Assembly (NCBI GenBank): GCA_964415605.1
Contig: CAYQBA010000082.1
Span: 1-20,149, forward strand
Source: UCB3 sp964415605
Lineage (GTDB): Bacteria > Chloroflexota > Anaerolineae > Epilineales > Epilineaceae
DNA: 20,149 nt
Reading direction: 5' to 3'
Part shown: positions 1 through 6,570 of the stretch, piece by piece
How the letters are laid out: each line of letters starts with the position of its first letter
Position numbering within the stretch: position 1 is the stretch's first letter
Made by a program: the position numbers and the translations under genes
The notes under the pieces: generated by a model
What the model was told of the DNA's origin: nothing
Database searches by the model: none
The model's input: only the letters and a program-made list of their open reading frames with translations

Positions 1-27
1 GGGACCGGCCGGCCGCGCGCCGGGCGC

Positions 28-57
28 TGGACGCGCCGCGAAACGGCGTGTTATACT
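28..57 (+). promoter_or_regulatory. Candidate promoter of the cox operon
   Basis: A TATACT -10-like hexamer lies at 52-57 and a TGGACG -35-like hexamer at 28-33, separated by 18 bases. This is the only AT-rich spot in an otherwise very GC-rich leader and it lies upstream of the first gene of the oxidase operon. The transcript would start near 64 and carry a leader of about 165 bases. The -35 match is imperfect, so this is an inference from sequence only. Confidence 0.4.
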
Positions 58-63
58 AGCCGA

Positions 64-228
64 CCGTTGCCTGGCAGGCGCCCGTGCCCCCGTGGCGCAC
101 CGAGTGCCGGCGGGCCCGACGTGGCCGGGGGAGCCGGCATCCGCGGGGTCCGCCAGGCAGGGCCGCCGCCGCGTGCGCGCCCGGCCAGGGCACGGGCTTG
201 ATCCGAGATGTGAGGAGACGATGTCCCG
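64..228 (+). other. GC-rich leader of the cox operon
   Basis: No gene is seen in this stretch. It holds a perfect 10-base inverted repeat (GCCCGTGCCC at 80-89 and GGGCACGGGC at 188-197) that could fold the leader. The ribosome binding site AGGAG of coxB is at 213-217. A three-codon ORF (ATG at 221, stop at 230-232) overlaps the coxB start codon as ATGA. Whether any of this regulates translation is unknown. Confidence 0.3.
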
Positions 229-1242
229 ATGAGAAAGCTGGCGCTTCCGTTGGCTCTCACCGTCATCCTCTCCGTCGTGGCCGTGATGTGGGTTCAGCGC
301 GCGACGCTGACCGCAGCACCGGCCGCGGCGGAGGCGGCGGCGGTCGACAGCCTCTTGCGGCTCGAGTTTTACATCCTGGCCGTGTTCTTCGTGCTGTGCA
401 TGGTGTTCTTCCTCTACTCGCTCTGGGCGTTCCGGCGCCGCGAGGGCGATACGGGCGAAGGGACGCACTTCCACAGCCATACCGGCCTGGAGATCGCATG
501 GACGGTGGTCCCGGTGATCATCGTCGTGGCCATGGGCTATCACGGCGCCCGGGTCATCGCCGACCTCAAGGCGGTCGACGTCGCCAAGTCCGACGGCGAC
601 CTCGAGGTCATCGTCACCGGCCAGCAGTGGTCGTGGACGTTCGAGTACCCCGAGCAGGGCGTTGCGACCACCGACCTGGTCCTGCCCAGCGGACAGCCGG
701 TCTACTTCCGGCTGCGGGCCGTGGACGTGATCCATTCCTTCTGGGTGCCGGAGTTTCGGCTGAAGATGGACACCATCCCCGGCAAGGAGAACGTCCTGCG
801 CCTGACCCCCAACGAGGTCGGCGACTTCAAGGTGCGGTGCGCGGAGCTGTGCGGCACCCGGCACGCCTACATGGAGACGCCGGTCCGCGTGCTCGAGACG
901 GCGGACTTCCAGGCCTGGATGGACGAGGAGATCAAGATCGCCAACGACCCGACCAAGGCCGGCCCCAAGGTGGCCGCGCAGTTCGGGTGCATCGGCTGCC
1001 ACTCGATCGACGGCAGCAAGCTGGTCGGTCCGACGTGGCAGGGGCTGGTCGGCCACGAGGTCCCGCTGGCCGACGGCTCCTCCGTCACGGCCGACGACGC
1101 GTACCTGCTCCAGTCGATCATCGACCCGAGCGCGGCGATCGTCGAGGGCTACGCCGACAACGTGATGCCGCGCGATTTCGCCAATCGGATGACCGAGAAG
1201 CAGATCAACGACGTCATCGCATACATCAAGACGCTGAAGTAG
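229..1242 (+). CDS. coxB: Cytochrome c oxidase subunit II with fused cytochrome c domain (caa3-type)
   Basis: This subunit receives electrons from the reduced cytochrome pool and passes them through the binuclear CuA centre to subunit I. The 337-residue protein has an N-terminal hydrophobic segment (about 4-21, signal or first helix), a membrane helix at about 46-67 and a hydrophobic stretch at about 90-101. The cupredoxin domain follows, with GQQWSW at 131-136. The CuA ligands are all visible: His169, Cys204, Glu206, Cys208, His212 and Met215. A C-terminal class I cytochrome c domain carries the haem motif CIGCH at 254-258 and the probable axial Met313. The fusion defines a caa3-type enzyme. 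The start at 229 is chosen because the hydrophobic N-terminus begins there and AGGAG lies 11 bases upstream. coxA follows after 13 bases, so the two are surely co-transcribed. Confidence 0.96.
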   Translation: MRKLALPLALTVILSVVAVMWVQRATLTAAPAAAEAAAVDSLLRLEFYILAVFFVLCMVFFLYSLWAFRRREGDTGEGTHFHSHTGLEIAWTVVPVIIVVAMGYHGARVIADLKAVDVAKSDGDLEVIVTGQQWSWTFEYPEQGVATTDLVLPSGQPVYFRLRAVDVIHSFWVPEFRLKMDTIPGKENVLRLTPNEVGDFKVRCAELCGTRHAYMETPVRVLETADFQAWMDEEIKIANDPTKAGPKVAAQFGCIGCHSIDGSKLVGPTWQGLVGHEVPLADGSSVTADDAYLLQSIIDPSAAIVEGYADNVMPRDFANRMTEKQINDVIAYIKTLK

Positions 1243-1255
1243 GAGGAGCATCGCC

Positions 1256-3106
1256 ATGCGCCTGTTCTCATACGGCTTGGTCCGTGCCCTCGTCTACGGC
1301 GTGATCGGCCTCCTGGCCGGCATGGCGGTGACGATGGCCGTTCGCGCGGCCCTGGGCCTGGAAGCCTGGGCGGCCGCGCCGGTATCGGCCGCCGGCAGCC
1401 TCGTTGCCACGCTGACGTCCCTGTGGGGCGTGGGGGCGTTCACCGACTGGTGGAGCTGGGCGCGCGGCGCCCACGCCGCCGAGCCGCCCCACCAGCACCG
1501 CGATGGCCCGGAGTGGCCGCGCTACCTCAACTTCGACCCGAACCACCGCATCATCGGCGTGCAGTACACCGTCACCGCCGTCATCGTCATGCTGACGGGC
1601 GGGCTCCTGGCGCTGACGTTCCGCCTCGAGCTGGCGCAGCCGGGCATGCAGCTCATGACCACCGACACCTACAACTACCTCATGAGCGCCCACGGCATCA
1701 TCATGATCGCCGCGATCCTGATGGGCGTCGGCGGGATGGCCAACTTCCTGATCCCGATGATGATCGGCGCGCCGGACATGGCCTTCCCGCGCGTCAACGC
1801 GCTGTCGTACTGGATCGCGGTGCCCGGCCTGATCATGGTGGTCAGCAGCCTGTTCACCGGCGGATTCGACACCGGGTGGACGGGCTACCCGCCGCTCGGC
1901 GTGAAGGCGCCGCTCGGCGCGCAGTTCTTCTACCTCGGCGTGTTCGTGGTCGGCCTCTCGTCGATCATCGGCTCGGTCAACTACATCGTCACGATCATCA
2001 AGATGCGCGCTCCGGGCATGACATGGTTCCGGATGCCGATCTTCGTGTGGGGCATGTTCGCCACCGCGCTCATCCAGCTCATCGCCACGCAGTTCATCGG
2101 CATGGCGTTCCTGATGGTGGTGCTCGAGCGGCTCCTGGGCATGGGCTTCTTCGACCCGGCCAAGGGCGGCGACGTCGTGCTGTTCCAGCACATCTTCTGG
2201 TTCTACAGCCACCCGGCCGTGTACGTCTTCATCCTGCCCGGCCTGGGGGTCATCAGCGAGCTGCTGCCGGTGTTCGCCCGCAAGCCGCTCTTCGGCTACA
2301 AGTGGGTGGCGCTGTCCAGCATGTTCATCGCGCTCGTCGGCTTCCTGGTGTGGGCGCACCACATGTTCGCCACCGGCCTCGGCGTGGTCCTCAACAACGC
2401 CTTCATGGTCACCACGCTCCTCGTGGCCGTCCCCACCGGCATCAAGTTCTTCAGCTGGATCGCCACGCTGTGGGGCGGCAAGATCACGTTCGAGACGCCG
2501 ATGCTCTTCGTGCTGGGCTCGTGGGTCGTCTTCCTGGTCGGCGGTCTCTCCGGTCCGACCAACGCGTTCATCGCCACCGACCTGTACGTCCACGACACGT
2601 ACTTCGTGGTCGCCCACTTCCACCACACCATGTTCGGCGGGTTCGTGTTCCCGTTCTTCGCGGCCATCTACTACTGGTTCCCGAAGGCCACCGGGCGCAT
2701 GTACAGCGAGCGGCTGGGCAAGATCCACTTTTGGCTGATGCTCGTCGGGTTCCACCTCATGACCATCGCCATGTTCTGGATCGGCCTGCACGGCATGCGC
2801 CGCCGCATCGCCGACTACGACCCGGCGCAGGGCTTCGGCCCGTGGCAGACGATCACCACCACCGGCGCGTTCCTGGTGGGCACCGGCGTGTTGATCTTCG
2901 TCGTCAACATGATCCGCAGCGCCCGCCGCGGCGAGATCGCCGTGCCGAACCCGTGGCGCTCGATGTCGCCTGAGTGGCTGCTGCCGTCGCCGCCGCCGGA
3001 CGGGAACTTCGAGACGCCGCCGGAGGTGATCGGCGATCCGTACGACTACGGCCTGGCCGGCGCGAGCTACGTCCGCGTCACGGCGCCGACCGCCGCCGGG
3101 CACTGA
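1256..3106 (+). CDS. coxA: Cytochrome c oxidase subunit I (haem-copper oxidase, type A2)
   Basis: This is the catalytic subunit that reduces O2 to water at the haem a3-CuB site and pumps protons across the membrane. It has 616 residues. The visible ligands are His146 (SAHG, low-spin haem), His319 with the cross-link Tyr323 in YSHPAVY, His368-His369 (CuB), His454 (high-spin haem) and His456 (low-spin haem). Residues 317-322 read YSHPAV rather than the GHPEV of type A1 enzymes, so the proton-channel glutamate is absent. This is the signature of the A2 subfamily, known from Rhodothermus caa3. Residues 1-65 form an extra N-terminal extension with two hydrophobic segments (about 8-33 and 36-62) before the usual start of the family. 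An AGGAGGAG ribosome binding site precedes the ATG. Confidence 0.97.
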   Translation: MRLFSYGLVRALVYGVIGLLAGMAVTMAVRAALGLEAWAAAPVSAAGSLVATLTSLWGVGAFTDWWSWARGAHAAEPPHQHRDGPEWPRYLNFDPNHRIIGVQYTVTAVIVMLTGGLLALTFRLELAQPGMQLMTTDTYNYLMSAHGIIMIAAILMGVGGMANFLIPMMIGAPDMAFPRVNALSYWIAVPGLIMVVSSLFTGGFDTGWTGYPPLGVKAPLGAQFFYLGVFVVGLSSIIGSVNYIVTIIKMRAPGMTWFRMPIFVWGMFATALIQLIATQFIGMAFLMVVLERLLGMGFFDPAKGGDVVLFQHIFWFYSHPAVYVFILPGLGVISELLPVFARKPLFGYKWVALSSMFIALVGFLVWAHHMFATGLGVVLNNAFMVTTLLVAVPTGIKFFSWIATLWGGKITFETPMLFVLGSWVVFLVGGLSGPTNAFIATDLYVHDTYFVVAHFHHTMFGGFVFPFFAAIYYWFPKATGRMYSERLGKIHFWLMLVGFHLMTIAMFWIGLHGMRRRIADYDPAQGFGPWQTITTTGAFLVGTGVLIFVVNMIRSARRGEIAVPNPWRSMSPEWLLPSPPPDGNFETPPEVIGDPYDYGLAGASYVRVTAPTAAGH

Positions 3107-3149
3107 CCGGCGATCGCGCACCACGACACCTAGCCAAGGGAGCCCGAAC

Positions 3150-3362
3150 ATGGACCTTCAAAGCAAGCTCGCCGGCAAGTTCCGCCTGGGGTGGATCGTT
3201 GCCGGCGGGTTGACGCTGTTGACGCTCGTCGAATACTGGATCGCCACGACCGTCACCGGCAACCTGCCTTACATCCTGGTGATTGCCATCCTCAAGGCGT
3301 GGCTGATCCTCAAGTACTTCATGCACATCAGCCAGGTCTGGGACGAGGAGGGGGAGCACTAG
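3150..3362 (+). CDS. coxD: Cytochrome c oxidase subunit IV, small membrane protein
   Basis: This is a 70-residue protein with two membrane helices (about 13-34 and 39-60). It matches the prokaryotic COX4 family in size, position and motifs: TLLTLVEYW in helix one and LKAWLILKYFMHI in helix two. The family is an accessory subunit of A-type oxidases, possibly aiding assembly or stability of the CuB site; its exact role is not firmly known. AAGGGAG lies 9 bases before the ATG. The stop codon is immediately followed by the coxC start (TAG then ATG), which implies translational coupling. Confidence 0.88.
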   Translation: MDLQSKLAGKFRLGWIVAGGLTLLTLVEYWIATTVTGNLPYILVIAILKAWLILKYFMHISQVWDEEGEH

Positions 3363-3944
3363 ATGGCCGCCCACACCGCCGCGCACGCCGCGCCGCGCTT
3401 CAACAAGCTGGCGCTCAACCGCCTCGGGCTGTGGCTGTTCATGCTGTCCGAGACGATGATCTTCATCATCCTGCTGGCCACGCGCTTCGTGCTGTTCGGC
3501 ACGGGCATGCCGGAAGGCATCGAGGTCGACCAGTTCCTCGGTCTGGTGATCACGATCCTGCTGCTCGCCAGCAGCATCTCGGCCTACCGGGCCGAGACGG
3601 CCATGGCCCACGGCAACCGCGACGCCTTCCAAAAGAACATGCTGCTCACCATCGTCATGGGCACGGTGTTCCTCCTGGCCGTGGTCGCCTGGGAGTGGCC
3701 GCTCGCGCCGCACCACGGGCTGCGCCTCCAGGAGGGCTTCGGCATCGTCTTCTTCGCCATGACCGGCATGCACGCCTTCCACGTGCTGACGGGCGTCTTG
3801 ATGCTGATCATCGTGTACCTGAACGGCCGCAACGGCGCGTACTCGCCGGACAGCTACTGGGGCGTCGAGGCCACGGTGAAGTACTGGCACTTCGTCGACC
3901 TGGTGTGGGTGTTCTTCTACCCGGCGCTGTACCTGCTCAACTAG
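3363..3944 (+). CDS. coxC: Cytochrome c oxidase subunit III
   Basis: This integral membrane subunit stabilises subunit I and proton uptake. It has 193 residues and five predicted helices, the short form usual for caa3 and bacterial aa3 enzymes. Recognisable family motifs are GLWLFMLSE (residues 22-30, with the conserved Glu30), FFAMTGMHAFHVLTG (130-144) and YWHFVDLVWVFFYP (174-187). The ribosome binding site (GAGGAGGGGGAG) lies inside the end of coxD and the ATG abuts the coxD stop, so the two are tightly coupled. The gene ends with TAG, 31 bases before ctaG. Confidence 0.95.
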   Translation: MAAHTAAHAAPRFNKLALNRLGLWLFMLSETMIFIILLATRFVLFGTGMPEGIEVDQFLGLVITILLLASSISAYRAETAMAHGNRDAFQKNMLLTIVMGTVFLLAVVAWEWPLAPHHGLRLQEGFGIVFFAMTGMHAFHVLTGVLMLIIVYLNGRNGAYSPDSYWGVEATVKYWHFVDLVWVFFYPALYLLN

Positions 3945-3975
3945 CGATGGCAGGCTTGCCGGGAGATCGACCCCG

Positions 3976-4944
3976 ATGACCGCGATGGCGGCGGCCCAGG
4001 CGGCTCGACTCGCCTGGGCCGCCGGTGTGGTCTTCCACACCGGCGACCATCCGCTGCCCCAGGGCAGCTTCTGGGCGCAGTGGGATCCGCGCCTCGACGC
4101 GACGCTGGTGCTGCTCCTGGCCGGCGGTGCCTACAGCCTGGGGTGGTGGAGGCTGCGGCGGGCCGGCCACGCGCGGCTCGCCACAGGGTGGCGGCTGGCC
4201 GCCTACGGGTCCGGTCTGGCGGTGACGGCCTTCAGCTTGATGGGACCGGTCGACGTGCTGCAAGAGCTGCTCTTCGCCATCCACATGGTGCAGCACCTGC
4301 TTCTCATGCTGGTGGCGGCGCCGCTCATCATCCTGGCGGCGCCGTTCCCGATCGCGTTGTGGGGGCTGCCACCGCGGGCGCGGCGTGCGGTCGGCCAGGC
4401 GCTGGCGCCCGCGACGCCCTCCCGCCGCGCGCTCGAGCGCGCGACCAGCCCGTGGCTCTTGCTGACGGTGCACCTGGCGACGATCTGGCTGTGGCACACG
4501 CCGGCCGGCTACAACGGCGCGCTGCGCAACCCGTGGGTGCACGACGTGCAGCACATCACGTTCTTCGCCACCGCGCTGGCGTTCTGGTGGTGCACCGCCG
4601 CGGCCGAGCCGACGCTGCAGCCGCGCCTCGGCTATGGCCTGCGCCTGGCGCTGGTGCTCATGGCGCTCTTCCAGACTCAGATCCTGTCGATCATCATCGC
4701 CATGGCCGAGCGGCCGCTCTACGACTTCTACACCACCGTGCCGCGGCTGTGGGGCATGTCGGTGATGGACGATCAGCGCTGGAGCGGCGTCATCATGTGG
4801 GTGCCGGGCGGGCTGTGGTACGTGATGACGGCGGTGCTGCTCCTGGAGCGCATGATGAGCCGCCAGGAGCGGATCGTCCGGCGCCGCGGCGCCCTGACAG
4901 CCGTGCCGGCGCCGGCCCTGCTCGGCGACCCCCCGACCGCCTGA
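3976..4944 (+). CDS. ctaG: Cytochrome c oxidase assembly factor CtaG (caa3 type)
   Basis: This is a multi-pass membrane protein needed for assembly of caa3 oxidase, probably in copper delivery to CuB. The 322-residue protein has about seven hydrophobic helices. Conserved histidine motifs include HMVQH (103-107), WLWHTP (171-176) and HDVQH (189-193), as in the Caa3_CtaG family. It is unrelated to the Cox11 protein that is also called CtaG. GGGAG is 10 bases before the ATG. A short ORF (ATG at 3947, stop at 3977-3979) overlaps the start as ATGA. The gene is the last of the oxidase operon and converges with the downstream gene. The C-terminal 30 residues are basic and then Pro/Ala-rich. Confidence 0.9.
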   Translation: MTAMAAAQAARLAWAAGVVFHTGDHPLPQGSFWAQWDPRLDATLVLLLAGGAYSLGWWRLRRAGHARLATGWRLAAYGSGLAVTAFSLMGPVDVLQELLFAIHMVQHLLLMLVAAPLIILAAPFPIALWGLPPRARRAVGQALAPATPSRRALERATSPWLLLTVHLATIWLWHTPAGYNGALRNPWVHDVQHITFFATALAFWWCTAAAEPTLQPRLGYGLRLALVLMALFQTQILSIIIAMAERPLYDFYTTVPRLWGMSVMDDQRWSGVIMWVPGGLWYVMTAVLLLERMMSRQERIVRRRGALTAVPAPALLGDPPTA

Positions 4945-4951
4945 CGACCGT

Positions 4952-5003
4952 GGCGCGGAGGCCGGCCGCACCGGCCGCACCGGCGGCGCAAGGCCTCCAC
5001 GCC
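4952..5003. terminator. Inverted repeat between convergent genes, possible bidirectional terminator
   Basis: GGCG-c-GGAGGCC (4952-4963) pairs with GGCCTCC-a-CGCC (4992-5003): 11 pairs and one mismatch around a GC-rich loop of 28 bases. It lies in the 74-base gap between the stops of ctaG and the dioxygenase gene. No T-tract is present on either strand, so intrinsic termination is uncertain. Confidence 0.4.
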
Positions 5004-5018
5004 GCGGCGCCCCGCCCG

Positions 5019-6428
5019 TCAAGCAGTCTCGATGGGCAGCCCTGCTCCCCGCCAGGCGTTCATCCCGCCCGTGACGTTGTAGACCTCGCCCAACCCGGCC
5101 CGGGCCAGCACGCTGGCCGCCACGGTGGACCGGTGCCCGCTGCGGCAGACCACCGCGAGCGGCCGCCCGCCATCCTTCACCTCGCCCAGGCGGTCGAGGA
5201 GGTACCCGGCCATGATGTTCTGAGCCGCGGGCACGTGGCCATCCCGCCACTCGCTGTCGTTGCGCACGTCCAGGACGCGCAGGTCACCGCCGTTGCCGAG
5301 CCGCGCCGCAAGCTCCGCCGGCGTGAGCTGGGGGATGTGGCCGGCGGGATGCCCCGCCGCGATCCAGGCGTCGATGCCGCCGGCGAGGTGACCGGCCACG
5401 CCGTCGAGGCCGACCCGGACGAGCGCCCGTACGGCCGCCGGCACGGCCGAGGGATCGGGGGCGACGAGGACGATCGGCGTGTCGTACGGCACCACCCAGC
5501 TGGCCCAGGTGCTCAGGCTGTTGCCGGCCCCGATGCCGAACGACCCCGGGATGTGCCCGGCGCCAAAGCTCAGCTGGTCGCGCACGTCCACGACCACATG
5601 GCCCGCGTCGACATGCGCCTTGACGGCCGCCACGTCGAGCGCCGCCAGGCCCGGCAGGCCGCCGAGGATCGCCGCCCCCTCTGAGTTGACCCGCTTCATC
5701 CGCCGGTAGTACGGCGGGAACGGCGGCACGCTGCCGAGGATCCGCGCCACGAAGTCCTCACGCGTCAATCCGGGGGCGAGGTAGGGGTTCGCGATGCGCT
5801 CGAAGCCGAGGGTCGAGGTCGGCCGGCCGCTCATGCCGGCGCCGCACATCGAGCCGGCGCCGTGCCCGGGGTGGATCTCGAGGCCGTCGGGCAACCCCGC
5901 CAGCCGGTTGCGCACGCTGTCGAAGAGCTGGTTGGCCAGGCCGCGCTTGGCCTCCTCGCCCAGGAGGTCGGGGCGGCCCAGCGAGCCGACGAAGAGGAAG
6001 TCGCCGGTGAGGAACAGCATCGGCGTGTCGGACGACCGCGCGGTGTCGTACACCAGGTAGCTGATGTGCTCGGGGGTGTGGCCGGGCGTGTGAACGGCCT
6101 CGAGCCGCACGGCCCCGATCTGCCACGTGTCGCCGTGATGGATGTCGTGGTGCGGGTGCGCGACCTCGAAGATCTCGCCGGCGTCGTACGCCGATACCCA
6201 CAGCGTCGCCCCGGTGCGCGCGGCGAGCTCGCGCGCGCCGGACGCGAAGTCGGCATGGATGTGCGTCTCGAAGACATGCGTGATCCGCACGCCCTGGGCC
6301 GCGGCGTAGTCCAGATAGACGTCGATGTCGCGCCGGGGGTCGACGATCGCGACCTGGCCCGCCCCGGGGCAGCCGACGGCGTACGAATAGTGCGCGAGGC
6401 CCTGGTCCTCGAATCGGTCGAACAGCAT
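5019..6428 (-). CDS. CstB-like persulfide dioxygenase with pseudo-rhodanese and rhodanese domains
   Basis: The likely role is oxidation of persulfides and detoxification of sulfide in the cytoplasm. The 469-residue protein has an N-terminal metallo-beta-lactamase fold (about 1-220) with THIHADF (55-61), HTPGHTPEH (113-121), LTGD (140-143) and HPGHG (186-190). These give the iron ligands His56/His58, His117 and Asp143 expected of persulfide dioxygenases. Two rhodanese domains follow. The first (about 262-360) has Asp325 near the place where the catalytic Cys should be. The second (about 368-466) has an intact CRSGHRS loop with Cys428. This order matches CstB of Staphylococcus aureus, which makes thiosulfate from persulfides. 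AAAGGAG lies 9 bases upstream of the ATG and a TATAAT box is further up. The neighbouring oxidase is a known sulfide-sensitive enzyme class, which fits the role. Confidence 0.9.
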   Translation of the reverse strand: MLFDRFEDQGLAHYSYAVGCPGAGQVAIVDPRRDIDVYLDYAAAQGVRITHVFETHIHADFASGARELAARTGATLWVSAYDAGEIFEVAHPHHDIHHGDTWQIGAVRLEAVHTPGHTPEHISYLVYDTARSSDTPMLFLTGDFLFVGSLGRPDLLGEEAKRGLANQLFDSVRNRLAGLPDGLEIHPGHGAGSMCGAGMSGRPTSTLGFERIANPYLAPGLTREDFVARILGSVPPFPPYYRRMKRVNSEGAAILGGLPGLAALDVAAVKAHVDAGHVVVDVRDQLSFGAGHIPGSFGIGAGNSLSTWASWVVPYDTPIVLVAPDPSAVPAAVRALVRVGLDGVAGHLAGGIDAWIAAGHPAGHIPQLTPAELAARLGNGGDLRVLDVRNDSEWRDGHVPAAQNIMAGYLLDRLGEVKDGGRPLAVVCRSGHRSTVAASVLARAGLGEVYNVTGGMNAWRGAGLPIETA

Positions 6429-6513
6429 GGCTCATCCGCTCCTTTGGTGTCGATGGTCCCCGATCGGGTCGGCGCGCGAGGCCTCCCGCCCGCTGCCGAT
6501 GGATGGCGGGGCG

Positions 6514-6543
6514 ATTATACCGCGTTCGGCTTCACGCACGACA
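6514..6543 (-). promoter_or_regulatory. Candidate promoter of the persulfide dioxygenase gene
   Basis: A perfect TATAAT on the minus strand occupies 6514-6519, about 85 bases upstream of the start codon, in the 142-base gap between two co-oriented genes. The best -35 is poor (TGTCGT at 6538-6543, spacer 18). The perfect -10 in such GC-rich DNA is the main evidence. It implies that the gene is transcribed separately from the ABC transporter gene. Confidence 0.5.
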
Positions 6544-6570
6544 CGTCGGCCCGGCGCGCGTTCTCGAAGC

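Noticed and set aside
1268..3151. A 627-codon open frame on the minus strand opposite coxA
   Set aside because: Its His/Asp/Glu/Arg-rich composition is the antisense of a membrane protein, and coxA is unmistakable.
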